Assembly (NCBI RefSeq): GCF_040882075.1
Contig: NZ_JBBEBZ010000027.1
Span: 1 to 42,453 of the forward strand
Direction: 5' to 3'
Length of the DNA stretch: 42,453 nt
Origin: Nitriliruptor sp040882075
Lineage (GTDB): Bacteria > Actinomycetota > Nitriliruptoria > Nitriliruptorales > Nitriliruptoraceae
The position numbers and the translations under genes are program-made. How positions within the stretch are numbered: position 1 is the first letter of the stretch; each line of letters opens with the position of its first letter. The notes beneath the pieces were generated by a model. It made no database searches. It was given only the letters and a program-made list of their open reading frames with translations, and was not told where the DNA came from. Positions 30,524 through 38,979 of the stretch are shown in pieces.

Positions 30524-31414
30524 TCAGGTGTGCGTGGGAACCGGTGGTGCGACGTCGTCGTGGCGGCGCCCGATCAGCACGAGCACCCCCGCGGACACGT
30601 ACATGAGCAGGCCGTAGACCGCCGAGGGGACGGCCCAGGTCAGGTCGCCGAGGAGGCCTCCGAGGAGGATGCCGAGGGTGGAGTTCTTGACCCCGAGCTC
30701 GATGGCCAGCGTCAGGCGGTCGGTCCAGTTCAGTCCGGCGAACCGGCCGAGGACGGCGCCGATCACGATGCCACCGATGTTGAGCAGCAGCACGGCGGGG
30801 CCGGCCTGGCGGATCAGCCCGACCACGTCGTCGACCGCGAGCGCGATACCGATGATGAGCGCGACGAGCAGGACCGCACCGAAGATCGCGACCGCCTTCT
30901 CCGCCGAGGCCGCCCGGTGGGGGGCGCGGGCGCGGACAGCCATCCCGACCAGGACCGGGACGAGCACGACGGCCACGAGCGTGAGGACGGTGCGCAGGAC
31001 CGGGACCTCGAGGCTCGTGCCGTCGGCCTGCACGCTGGCCTGCAGGTCGATGGCGAGGTCGGTGAACAGCGGCAGCGACACGATGGTCACGATCGACGCG
31101 ACCACCGTCAGGACGATGGACAGCGCCACGTTGGCACGGCCGAGGAAGCTGATGAGGTTGGAGGTGGTCCCCCCGGGGCACGCGGCGACGATGATCAGCC
31201 CGACCGCGATGGCCGGGTCGAGGTCGAGCACCGAGATGATCACGAACCCGAGCGCGGGCAGCAGCAACAGCTGACCGATCGAGCCGACCACCACCCCCTT
31301 CGGGGTCTTCAGCTCGCGACGGAAGTCGCCGACCGTCAGCGTGAGACCGATCCCGACCATGATGATCGCCAGGGCGATCGGTAGACCGATCTCGGTCAGC
31401 GGTGACGACTCCAC
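30524..31414 (-). CDS. Bile acid:sodium symporter (BASS) family transporter
   Basis: 296 residues, about nine membrane helices. Family landmarks are VAACPGGTTSNLISFLGR, the crossover segment that binds sodium, and IELGVKNSTLGILL, the second sodium-site segment. Proteins of this family move organic anions (bile acids, pyruvate, pantoate and others) with sodium; the substrate here cannot be assigned. An Arg/Ala-rich cytoplasmic loop (VRARAPHRAASAEKA) joins the two halves. GTG 31414 is preceded by GGAGG about 9 bases upstream. The gene follows the YibE/F gene by 96 bases in the same direction and is followed by a hairpin, so it is likely the last gene of a short unit or transcribed alone. Confidence 0.88.
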   Translation of the reverse strand: MESSPLTEIGLPIALAIIMVGIGLTLTVGDFRRELKTPKGVVVGSIGQLLLLPALGFVIISVLDLDPAIAVGLIIVAACPGGTTSNLISFLGRANVALSIVLTVVASIVTIVSLPLFTDLAIDLQASVQADGTSLEVPVLRTVLTLVAVVLVPVLVGMAVRARAPHRAASAEKAVAIFGAVLLVALIIGIALAVDDVVGLIRQAGPAVLLLNIGGIVIGAVLGRFAGLNWTDRLTLAIELGVKNSTLGILLGGLLGDLTWAVPSAVYGLLMYVSAGVLVLIGRRHDDVAPPVPTHT

Positions 31415-31510
31415 GGGCGGTCCCTCCCTCGGCCGCCTCGCGGCCTCGCGGCACTCGTTCGACGCCGAGGCCCGGCATCCCTCCCGGACCCTGACCAGCG
31501 CGCCGGGACC

Positions 31511-32878
31511 TTAGCCACGGTCGCGGGGCGGACGATCCGAGAGCGGGGCGTCGGGGTCGGCCGCGTCCGGGGCATCCCCGTCGTCATCCGAGCCGACGCC
31601 GTGCTCCTGCAGGTAGCGCGCCCACGCGCGGGCGGCGCGCTCCTCGTCGTCGACCGGCTCGGTCTCTCCACCGGCGTACGGCGCAGGAGCCGAGCCAGGG
31701 CCGGCGGCGCGGCCGTGCCCGTGGTCGGCGACCGCCAGTGCCGGGGCCCCGTCGGGGCGACGGACCGCGACGAGCGCCGCGAGCGCGGTCGTCAGCGGGA
31801 CCGCGGCGATCAGCCCGAGCGAGCCCACCACGGTCTTGACGATCTCGACCGCCAGCACCTCGGAGTTGACGATCTCTGCGGTGGCGAGCCCGCCGGTCGA
31901 GAAGATGACCAGCAGCGCCAGCGACGCACCGGCGTAGGCGAGGAACAGCGTGTTCACGACCGAGGCGATGTGGTCGCGACCCACCTTCATCGCGCGGGCG
32001 AAGAGCGTCACGAAGGGGAGGGTCCGGTCGGTCTCGTGCAGCGCGAACACCGTCGAGGCCTGCGAGACCGTGACGTCGTCGAGCACACCGAGGGCGGCGA
32101 TGATGAGGCCGGCGAGCACGAGGCCCTGGAGGTCGAGACCGTCCACCTGCTGGCGGGCGAAGACCGCGTCCTCGGACGCGAACCCGGTGATGGCCGCCTG
32201 GTCGATGAAGACCAGCGCGAGCAGGACGGTCAGCACCAGCGCCCCAGCGGTGCCGACGATGGCGGCGGTGGTCATCTCGTTCACACCGTGCGCGAGGTAG
32301 AGGGTCACGACCATCACCGCGAGCGCGCCGACGAGCGCCACGAGCGGGGGGTTCTGGCCGGCCAGGATGGCGGGCACGACGAAGCGCACGATGAGCAGCA
32401 ACGAGATCGCCAGTCCGAGCAACGATCGCAACCCGTGCCACCGCCCGACCACGAGCACCGCCGCGATGAACAGCCCGACGAGCAACGCCAGCGTCGGCAG
32501 CCGCCGGAAGTCGGTGACGAAGTAGTCGACGTCGCCGTCCGGACCGACCGTCCGTGCCAGCTCCACGCGGGCGCCCGGCTCGATGGCCGGCAGGCCGTCG
32601 AGGTCGACCCGCAGGGTGACGTCCCGGCCCACCTCGTCACCCTCGAGGAGGCGGACCTGCACGTCCGCGACGGCGCCTCCCCCGACGGCGGGGTCGGCGG
32701 CTTCGCCGGTCAGCTCGACGGCGGTGACCTCGGCGGTGACGAGCGGCTCGGGCGCCTCGTCGACGGCGGGGAGGGCGTCAGCGCTCGGCCAGAGCGTGAC
32801 CAGCCCGGCCCCGGTGACGAGGACGATGACGGCGACGACCCCGAGCAACCAGCGGTGGGTGCTGGTGGTGACGTCCAC
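31511..32878 (-). CDS. YibE/F-family membrane protein
   Basis: 455 residues. The N-terminus has one helix (WLLGVVAVIVLVTGAGLVTL), then an extracellular OB-like domain (about 40-125, ELTGEAADPA ... DYFVTDF), then about seven helices carrying YibE/F landmarks: GLRSLLGLAISLLLI, the segment VTLYLAHGVNEMTTAAIVGT, LGVLDDVTVSQASTVFAL and GRDHIASVVNTLFLAYAG. The C-terminal 75 residues are acidic and His/Gly/Pro-rich, probably cytoplasmic and disordered. The molecular function of YibE/F proteins is not firmly known. The start is GTG 32878. It lies 52 bases after sigma paralogue 3 in the same direction, so cotranscription is likely. Confidence 0.9.
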   Translation of the reverse strand: MDVTTSTHRWLLGVVAVIVLVTGAGLVTLWPSADALPAVDEAPEPLVTAEVTAVELTGEAADPAVGGGAVADVQVRLLEGDEVGRDVTLRVDLDGLPAIEPGARVELARTVGPDGDVDYFVTDFRRLPTLALLVGLFIAAVLVVGRWHGLRSLLGLAISLLLIVRFVVPAILAGQNPPLVALVGALAVMVVTLYLAHGVNEMTTAAIVGTAGALVLTVLLALVFIDQAAITGFASEDAVFARQQVDGLDLQGLVLAGLIIAALGVLDDVTVSQASTVFALHETDRTLPFVTLFARAMKVGRDHIASVVNTLFLAYAGASLALLVIFSTGGLATAEIVNSEVLAVEIVKTVVGSLGLIAAVPLTTALAALVAVRRPDGAPALAVADHGHGRAAGPGSAPAPYAGGETEPVDDEERAARAWARYLQEHGVGSDDDGDAPDAADPDAPLSDRPPRDRG

Positions 32879-32930
32879 GCGGAAGCTCCCCGATCGGGTG
32901 GACCGGGGAGCCTACGCAGGGCGGGTCGGA

Positions 32931-34091
32931 TCAGGCGGCGCGGTCGAGCACGTCGAGCAGCCCGCTGAGGTTGTGCGCCCGGGAGGGGTGACGGAGCTTG
33001 GCCAGGGCGCGGTTCTGCATCTGGCGGATGCGCTCGCGGGTCAGCCCGAAGTGGGCGCCGATCTCCTCGAGCGTCTGCGGCTCCTCACCACCGAGACCGA
33101 AGCGCAGGACCAGGATCACCCGCTCGCGTGCGTCGAGCGCGTCGAGCGCGGCGCTGATCTGCGACATGGCGTCGCCCTCGAGCGCGGTCTCGGCCGGGTC
33201 GACGCCTCCCGCGTCGGCGATCAGGTCACCCATGGTGGCGTCACCGTCCTCACCGATCGGGCGGTCGAGGCTGACGAGCTCCTGCATCGCTTCGCGGACC
33301 TCGCGGACGCGGACCGCCGTGAGACCGACCTCCTCGGCGATCTCCTCCTCGGTGGGGTCGCCCCCCTTCTGCTGGCGCAGCCGCAGCTCGGCCGAGCGGA
33401 GCTTGCCGTACAGCTCCCAGACGTGGGCGGGGACGCGGATGGTGCGACCCTTCGAGGCCACACCGCGCTGCAGCGCCTGCCGGATCCACCACACCGCGTA
33501 GGTCGAGAACTTGTAGCCCTTGGTGTGGTCGAACTTCTCGACGGCACGCAGGAGGCCGAGGTTGCCCTCCTGGATGAGCTCGATGAAGTCGAGATCACGC
33601 CCGGAGAACTTGCGGGCCTGCGGCACCACGAGGCGGAGGTTGGCCTGGACCATGCGCTCCTTGGCCTTGGCGCCGTCGCGGCTGATGGTGCGCAGCCGAG
33701 CCTTGCGGGCACGGGTCGGCGGGTCGTCCTTGGACGCCATCATCACGTCGGCGGCGAGCCCGGCCTGGTACCGCTTGGCGAGGTCAGCCTCGTCCTCCTT
33801 GGTCAGGAGGGCGTGACGGCCGGCGTCGTTGAGGTACTGGCGGACCAGGTCGGTGGTGAGCGCGGCGGTCGGGTCGGCGAGCGCCTCGGGGGCGTCATCG
33901 GCGACGTCGTCGATCACCTGCACGCCCGCGTCGGCGGCGCTGGTGGCAGCGTCGTCCATCCACGTGGTGCCGTGCAGCTCGGGGACGTAGAGCTCCTGCA
34001 GCTCGGAGAGCAGGACGTAGCCGCGCTCAGCGGAGCGCTCGAGCAGTTCGTCGACCGACGTGTCAGCGGTCGGCAGCTCGACGGGGTTCAA
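32931..34091 (-). CDS. RNA polymerase sigma70 factor with region 1.1 (paralogue 3, most divergent)
   Basis: 386 residues. Region 1.1 is about 14-62 (ERGYVLLSELQELY ... AGVQVIDDV), region 1.2 holds VRQYLNDAGRHALLT, region 2 has ANLRLVVPQARKFSGRD and GYKFSTYAVWWIRQALQRG. Compared with the other two, YATWW becomes YAVWW, the RLPVH motif of region 3 becomes RVPAH, and region 4.2 has RIRQMQNRALAKL where the others have RIRQIEKK. These are changes at or next to DNA-contacting residues, so its promoter set may differ. TTG 34091 is chosen since GGAGG lies 5 bases upstream; the open frame extends to 34169 without homology. It heads a minus-strand run with the YibE/F gene 52 bases downstream. Confidence 0.92.
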   Translation of the reverse strand: MNPVELPTADTSVDELLERSAERGYVLLSELQELYVPELHGTTWMDDAATSAADAGVQVIDDVADDAPEALADPTAALTTDLVRQYLNDAGRHALLTKEDEADLAKRYQAGLAADVMMASKDDPPTRARKARLRTISRDGAKAKERMVQANLRLVVPQARKFSGRDLDFIELIQEGNLGLLRAVEKFDHTKGYKFSTYAVWWIRQALQRGVASKGRTIRVPAHVWELYGKLRSAELRLRQQKGGDPTEEEIAEEVGLTAVRVREVREAMQELVSLDRPIGEDGDATMGDLIADAGGVDPAETALEGDAMSQISAALDALDARERVILVLRFGLGGEEPQTLEEIGAHFGLTRERIRQMQNRALAKLRHPSRAHNLSGLLDVLDRAA

Positions 34092-34332
34092 CGGGGCCTC
34101 CTCGGCGGGGCGGAGTGCGGAGCCACCCTCGCACGGGATGTTCGGAGCGGGAGGGGGTCTGGTGGCCACGGTCGGACGGGGTCCGGGTGGATCGGTGCTC
34201 GTGGCGGTGGCCGTCGGGACGGGGCGACCGGCACGATGGGCTCACAAGGGGTACAACGCCGCCCACCGGCCGCGGCGTCCCCACCCCCACCGGATGTGCG
34301 CTCACCGCGCGCGATGCGCCCTGGGGGGTGCG

Positions 34333-34722
34333 CTAGCCGGCCACCAGCTCGACCTTCAGGCCGTCCGGGTCCTCGCAGAAGGCGGCGTAGTGGTCGTGGC
34401 CGCCGGCGTAGGGGTGGCGGTCGGGGTAGAGCAGCGTGCCCCCCTGCTCCACGAGGGCCGCGGTCAACCGGTCGACGTCGCTGCGGGACCCGGCGTGGAA
34501 GGCGACGTGGTTGACGCCGGCATCGCGCCGGTCGAGCTCGCGCGCCCCCTCGGGCGCCTGCACGAACGCGAGGTAGGTGCTGCCCCGGTGGTAGGAGCAG
34601 CCCTCGTCCCACTCCTGGTGCGGCTCGTAGCCGAGCTCGGCGAGCAACCAACCCCAGAACCGGTGCGCCCGCTCGAGGTCACGGACGTAGAGCTCGAGGT
34701 GGTGCAGGCTGCCGCGGTCCAC
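34333..34722 (-). CDS. VOC-family protein (glyoxalase/bleomycin-resistance fold)
   Basis: 129 residues, one VOC unit of two beta-alpha-beta-beta-beta modules. Metal-ligand candidates are His in SLHHLELYV, His in VNHVAFHAG, and Glu in GLKVELVAG, the usual H/H/E layout; HDHYAAFCEDPDGLKVEL is the typical second-module end. Family members include glyoxalase I, dioxygenases and antibiotic-binding proteins; I cannot pick one. GTG 34722 is used because homology begins within five residues of it. The truncated peroxiredoxin gene is divergent, 135 bases away. The spacer 34092-34332 downstream of it has no gene I can support. Confidence 0.85.
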   Translation of the reverse strand: MDRGSLHHLELYVRDLERAHRFWGWLLAELGYEPHQEWDEGCSYHRGSTYLAFVQAPEGARELDRRDAGVNHVAFHAGSRSDVDRLTAALVEQGGTLLYPDRHPYAGGHDHYAAFCEDPDGLKVELVAG

Positions 34723-34857
34723 GTGGTGTCCCCTACCGTCCGAGGCCTTCGTTGTACCAGCGACCGACCGACGACGCGGTCGGTGCCGAACTTTCCACGC
34801 TGGCCTCCGCGCCGCTCCCATCGCCCCCGACCCCCCCGACCCCGAGGCGGATCACCC

Positions 34858-35160
34858 GTGCCCACCCTCGGCGCGGAGTTCGCGGAGCTCGGGGCCTCCC
34901 GCGTCGGGATCAGCCGGGACGACGTCACCACCCAGGCACGCTTCGCCGAGGAGCACCGCTTCGACTACCCGCTCATCGCCGACCCCGACGGTGCGGTCGC
35001 CAGGCTCCTCGGGGCGAAGCGTCCCGGACCGCTCTGGAGCAAGCGGCAGACCTACGTGCTCGACCGCGACCTGACGGTGCTCGCCGCGATCAGCAGCGAG
35101 ACCGACATGGAGAAGCACGCCGACGAGGCGCTGCAGGTGCTGCGCGACGCTCAAGGCTGA
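34858..35160 (+). pseudogene. N-terminally truncated AhpC/TSA peroxiredoxin
   Basis: 100 codons from GTG 34858. The piece AELGASRVGISRDDVTTQAR, then RFDYPLIADPDGAVARLLGA, KRQTYVLDRD and a final helix match the C-terminal two thirds of BCP/PrxQ-type peroxiredoxins. The first 45-50 residues, including the peroxidatic Cys motif (P-x3-T-x2-C), are missing and not found in any frame between here and the divergent VOC gene. There is no Cys at all, so it cannot be a working peroxidase. The frame is intact, so it might persist as a Cys-less domain protein, but a deletion remnant is more likely. Its end overlaps the convergent ATL gene by 10 bases. Confidence 0.65.
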
Positions 35161-35447
35161 CCCCTGACGCGACCGCGGACGCGGTCGACGCGGACCCCCT
35201 CGGCCTCCAGCAGGTCGGCCTGCCGCTCGGTCTTGCCCGGCGCCAAACGCCCGCCGGCAGCGACCACGCGCCACCACGGCAGGTCCGTGCCGCAGGTGGC
35301 CAGGACGCGGCCGACGGCACGGGCGGCACGCGGACGTCCGACCTCGGCGGCGACCTCGCCGTAGGTGACGACCTCCCCCGCTACCGTCGCCGCCACCACC
35401 GCGACGACGCGCGCCGCGAAGCCGTCGCGGGGCTGCGAGGAGACCAT
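35151..35447 (-). CDS. Alkyltransferase-like protein (ATL, MGMT fold without active Cys)
   Basis: 98 residues. GEVVTYGEVAAEVGRPRAAR and the following AVGRVLA match the DNA-binding helix-turn-helix of O6-alkylguanine transferases. The acceptor motif PCHRV is PWWRV at residues 57-61: Trp58 replaces the Cys and Trp59 the His. ATL proteins bind O6-alkylguanine, flip it and hand the lesion to nucleotide excision repair without removing the alkyl group. Most ATLs have PWHRV, so the second Trp is less usual. ATG 35447 lies 1 base from the GTG of the divergent Lrp-type gene, so its promoter must be inside that gene. The gene ends inside the tail of the truncated peroxiredoxin. Confidence 0.85.
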   Translation of the reverse strand: MVSSQPRDGFAARVVAVVAATVAGEVVTYGEVAAEVGRPRAARAVGRVLATCGTDLPWWRVVAAGGRLAPGKTERQADLLEAEGVRVDRVRGRVRGQP

Positions 35448-35448
35448 C

Positions 35449-35724
35449 GTGATCACCGCCTTCGTGCTGCTCGACGTCGACGTGGCCCGCGTCGGTGAGG
35501 TCGCCGAGACGCTCACCGAGGTCGCCGGGGTCCGCGAGGTGTACTCGGTGACCGGACGTTACGACCTGATCGTCAAAGTGGTGGTCGCCCACAACGAGGA
35601 TCTCGCCGACGTCGTCACCGGCCGCATCGGGGCGATCCCCGGCATCGAGACCTCGGAGACGGTCATCGCGTTCCGGAGCTACTCGCCGAGGTTGCTCGCC
35701 GAGGGCTTCGCGCTCGGCGAGTAG
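35449..35724 (+). CDS. Stand-alone Lrp/AsnC ligand-binding (RAM) domain protein
   Basis: 91 residues. It starts ITAFVLLDVDVARVGEVAET and includes VREVYSVTGRYDLIVKVVV, the beta-alpha-beta-beta-alpha-beta RAM core, but no helix-turn-helix. Such proteins form ring oligomers that bind amino acids or related effectors and may work with full Lrp proteins. GTG 35449 has GAGGAG 6 bases upstream, located inside the start of the divergent ATL gene. It converges on the PgpH-type gene with 27 bases between. No full-length Lrp is in the window. Confidence 0.87.
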   Translation: MITAFVLLDVDVARVGEVAETLTEVAGVREVYSVTGRYDLIVKVVVAHNEDLADVVTGRIGAIPGIETSETVIAFRSYSPRLLAEGFALGE

Positions 35725-35751
35725 CGGCGCTCCGCGTCCAGGGTGTCCGGT

Positions 35752-37896
35752 CTACGCGGGCTGCTGCGGCTTGTCCGGGTAGGCGATCCGAGGGTGGTAG
35801 ATCCCCACCAGCGACTCGACGATCGTGCTCCGCGCCTGGGACAGCTCGCGGAACGTCAGATCGCTCTCGTCGAACTGCCCATCGTCGACACGTTCGGCGA
35901 GCAGACGCTCGACGGTCGACTCGATCTCCTCCCGCGGCAGGGTGCCCTTCGACATGGCCATGGCACGCGTGGTGGCCTCGCAGCAGTCGGCGAGCAGGAG
36001 GATGGCCGCCTCCTTGGACCGTGGCTTGCCGCCGTGGTAGCGGAAGTGGCCCTCGTCGACGTCGTCCGGGTCGCCTCCGTTCGCGACGGCGGCCTTGACC
36101 GCGCGGTCGTAGAAGTAGCCCACCAGCATCGTGCCGTGGTGCGAGCCGATGCAGGCGACGACCTCCGGGGGGAGGCGGTACTCGGTCGCCATCTCGACCC
36201 CGTCCTTGACGTGGTTCTGGATGATGACCGCGCTGACCTCGGGTTCGAGCTCGTCGTGGGGGTTGGCGATGCCCTGCTGGTTCTCGATGAAGAAGTGCGG
36301 CTGCCGGACCTTGCCGATGTCGTGGTAGAGCGCCGCCACGGTGCCGAGCAGCGGGTCGGCGCCGACCTCGCGGCACGCGCGCTCGGTCAGGGAGGCGACC
36401 ATGACCGAGTGGTTGTAGGACCCGAGCGCCTTGGTCTCGAGCTCGCGCAGCAACGGGTGGTTGCGATCGGACAGGTCGAGCAGGGCCGTGACGGTGGGCA
36501 GTCGGAACAGGTTCTCGAGGAACGGCAGCGCCCCCTGCACGACCAGGGCGGTGATCAGCCCCCCGAGCGCGCCAGCGCCGAGCGCGACCAGGAGCTCGTC
36601 GTTCGGCCCGAAGACGGCGACCGTGCCGACCGCCAGCAAGGGGTAGGCGACCGCGGCCCGCAAGGTCGCCGACCGCAGGTCGGACCGTGCCGCGATGCGC
36701 GTGGTCAGGGGCACGCTCACCAGCACGGTGGCGGCCGCGAACAGCGCGAGCGGCCCCCGGGAGGGGGCGGCGAGCAGCACCAGGACCGCCGCGGGCAGCA
36801 TCGTCGCGATACCGACGACGGGGTGGATCAGCACCGCCACGAGCATCGCGTACGCCCCAGCGGGTACGAGGTAGGCCATGCCCGACGTGGTCACCTCGGT
36901 GAGGATGCTGGTGCCGACCACGAGCGCCGCGAACATCGCCGTCAGCGCGCCGAGCAGGATGAGCTTCTGCCCGCTCACCCACACCTTCGGCTGCATGCGT
37001 TGCAGGTAGATCGCGGCCACCGCGACGATCAGCAGCGAGGCGATGGTGCTGCGGGCGAGCGCACGCAACGGCGAGCTTCCCTCGAGCCCGAGCCGCTCGA
37101 TGGCACGCATCTGCAGCGGTTCGACGACCTGCCCCTCACGCACCACCGCGTCGCCGACGTTCCAGACGTTGGCGACCTCGGTGACCTCGTCGGCGGCCCG
37201 CTGCCGGGCCGCGCGGGTCGCCTCGGCGTCGGTGACCACCGTCGGCCGCATGACGGCGCGCGCCAGCGGTGCGGCGACGGTCTCGGCGGTGTCCCCGGGG
37301 AAGGAACGGACCGCGGTCTCCTCCTCGAGGGTGCTGTCGACCACGCCGTCGAGGTCCTCGGCGTTCACCTGCTGCCTCGCGAGGAACTGCACCACCGCGA
37401 GCGTCTCGCGCTCGACGTCGGCGAGATCATCGTCTGAGAGGTCGACCAACGCCCGCGCGAGGTCGGGCCCGAGCGCGGGGACCGCGTCGAGGACCTGCTC
37501 GGCCTGCGCGGACGCGGACGCGGACGACGCCGGCTGGTCGACGTCACCGTCGGTGCCGCCGGGCTGCTCGTCGGGCTCCTCCGGCTGCCGGGCGTCCCGC
37601 GCCGCGCTGAAGGCGGTTCGGGCGTCCTGGACGATCGACGTCTGAGCGGTCCGGTCGGGGGCGATGACCGGCGACACGGATTCGGAGGCCTGAGCCCGGG
37701 CGGCCTCGGTCGCCTCGCGGTCCACCTCGCGGACCTGCTCGTCGGCGATGACCGTGCGCGGCGAGGGTTCACCCTCGTTGATCGGCTGCTCGTCGGCGAC
37801 GGAGCCGATGCCGACCAGCAACGGGACCAGCACCGCCACGAGCGCGGCAGCGACCAGTCGCTGCACCAGCAGCCGCCTCGCACCGGTCCCGGACAC
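35752..37896 (-). CDS. pgpH: 7TM-HD phosphodiesterase, PgpH/YqfF family
   Basis: 714 residues. An N-terminal helix (LVQRLVAAALVAVLVPLLVG) is followed by a large outside 7TMR-HDED domain (about 35-285) containing an acidic Ser/Asp/Gln-rich insert. About seven helices follow, then a cytoplasmic HD domain. HD motifs are LGSYNHSVMVASL (first His), AALYHDIGKVRQPHFF (His-Asp), IIQNHVKDG and IGSHHGTMLV, which give the metal ligands of the PgpH family. These enzymes cut the second messenger c-di-AMP, which controls potassium and wall homeostasis. GTG 37896 has AGAGG about 7 bases upstream; the longer open frame overlaps the divergent coaA region and lacks homology. No diadenylate cyclase gene is in the window. 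Confidence 0.93.
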   Translation of the reverse strand: MSGTGARRLLVQRLVAAALVAVLVPLLVGIGSVADEQPINEGEPSPRTVIADEQVREVDREATEAARAQASESVSPVIAPDRTAQTSIVQDARTAFSAARDARQPEEPDEQPGGTDGDVDQPASSASASAQAEQVLDAVPALGPDLARALVDLSDDDLADVERETLAVVQFLARQQVNAEDLDGVVDSTLEEETAVRSFPGDTAETVAAPLARAVMRPTVVTDAEATRAARQRAADEVTEVANVWNVGDAVVREGQVVEPLQMRAIERLGLEGSSPLRALARSTIASLLIVAVAAIYLQRMQPKVWVSGQKLILLGALTAMFAALVVGTSILTEVTTSGMAYLVPAGAYAMLVAVLIHPVVGIATMLPAAVLVLLAAPSRGPLALFAAATVLVSVPLTTRIAARSDLRSATLRAAVAYPLLAVGTVAVFGPNDELLVALGAGALGGLITALVVQGALPFLENLFRLPTVTALLDLSDRNHPLLRELETKALGSYNHSVMVASLTERACREVGADPLLGTVAALYHDIGKVRQPHFFIENQQGIANPHDELEPEVSAVIIQNHVKDGVEMATEYRLPPEVVACIGSHHGTMLVGYFYDRAVKAAVANGGDPDDVDEGHFRYHGGKPRSKEAAILLLADCCEATTRAMAMSKGTLPREEIESTVERLLAERVDDGQFDESDLTFRELSQARSTIVESLVGIYHPRIAYPDKPQQPA

Positions 37897-38000
37897 CTCG
37901 CACCTCTCGTCACCTGCGGCGCGCAGTGTCGCGCATCCCGCCGCATCCCGCCGCGGCGCGCGCGCCGCTGCCCCGCAGCTTCCGACCCACGGGGCGGCGC

Positions 38001-38006
38001 TAGCCT
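38001..38006 (+). promoter_or_regulatory. Candidate -10 element of coaA
   Basis: TAGCCT, 34 bases before GTG 38041, with GGAG at 38031-38034 between. Confidence 0.5.
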
Positions 38007-38040
38007 CCAGCCGCCCCCGCTCCCACCCTCGGAGCTCCTC

Positions 38041-38979
38041 GTGCCGCACCACCGCACCCCCTCCCCCTGGGTGACCCTGCCCCGGGAAGCGTGGGCAACG
38101 CTGCGTTCGGCTACACCGCTCACCCTCACCGAGGCCGACGTCGAGGCGCTGCGCGGCACGGCCGAGCAGCTCTCGCTGGAGGAGGTGGCCGAGGTCTACC
38201 TGCCGATGTCCCGGCTGCTCAACCTCTACGTGGCGGCCCGACAGGACCTGCACCGGGTCACCGACACCTTCCTCGGGTCGCTCGCCGCCAAGGTCCCGTT
38301 CGTGATCGGCGTGGCGGGATCGGTCGCGGTCGGCAAGTCCACGACCTCGCGCATCCTGCAGGCGCTGCTCGCCCGGTGGCCGGACCACCCCGAGGTGGCG
38401 CTGGTGACCACCGACGGGTTCCTGCTCCCGAACGCCGAGCTCGACCGTCGTGGGCTGATGGACCGCAAGGGCTTCCCCGAGAGCTACGACGTCGCCGCGC
38501 TCGTGCGTTTCGTCGCGGCCGTCAAGTCGGGTGAACCGGAGGTCCGCGCGCCGGTCTACAGCCATCTGACCTACGACGTGGTCCCCGAGGAGAAGGTCGT
38601 CATCCGGCAGCCAGACGTGCTCATCATCGAGGGCCTGAACGTGCTGCAGTCCGGCACCGGAGCCGACGACCGCGTGTTCGTGTCCGACTTCTTCGACTTC
38701 TCGGTCTACGTCGACGCCGAGGAGGACGACATCGAACGCTGGTACCGGGAACGCTTCCGGACGCTCCGGGAGACCGCCTTCCGCGACCCCCGGTCCTACT
38801 TCGCCCGGTACGCCGACCTCGACGACGCCGAGGCCGACGCGACGGCCGCCGACATCTGGCGACGGATCAACGGTCGCAACCTGCGCGAGAACGTCCTGCC
38901 CACCCGCACGCGGGCGGACCTGATCCTGCAGAAGGGGCCCGACCACCGCGTCGAACAGGTCCTGCTCAGGAAGCTGTGA
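38041..38979 (+). CDS. coaA: Type I pantothenate kinase
   Basis: 312 residues, the normal length of bacterial PanK-I. The P-loop is IGVAGSVAVGKSTTSRIL. The pantothenate-site segment is VTTDGFLLPNAELDRRG, followed by KGFPESYD and IEGLNVLQ. Conserved YRERF and SYFARYADL lie in the C-terminal half, and GRNLRENVLPTRTRADLIL ends the core. It phosphorylates pantothenate, the first step of coenzyme A synthesis, and is feedback-controlled by CoA in the family. GTG 38041 has GGAG 6 bases upstream and a TAGCCT element beyond. It is divergent from the pgpH-type gene by 144 bases. Confidence 0.96.
   Translation: MPHHRTPSPWVTLPREAWATLRSATPLTLTEADVEALRGTAEQLSLEEVAEVYLPMSRLLNLYVAARQDLHRVTDTFLGSLAAKVPFVIGVAGSVAVGKSTTSRILQALLARWPDHPEVALVTTDGFLLPNAELDRRGLMDRKGFPESYDVAALVRFVAAVKSGEPEVRAPVYSHLTYDVVPEEKVVIRQPDVLIIEGLNVLQSGTGADDRVFVSDFFDFSVYVDAEEDDIERWYRERFRTLRETAFRDPRSYFARYADLDDAEADATAADIWRRINGRNLRENVLPTRTRADLILQKGPDHRVEQVLLRKL

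Noticed and set aside
34060..34857. Fusion of the truncated peroxiredoxin with a long upstream frame
   Set aside because: The upstream part is antisense to the VOC gene and contains no peroxiredoxin N-terminus.
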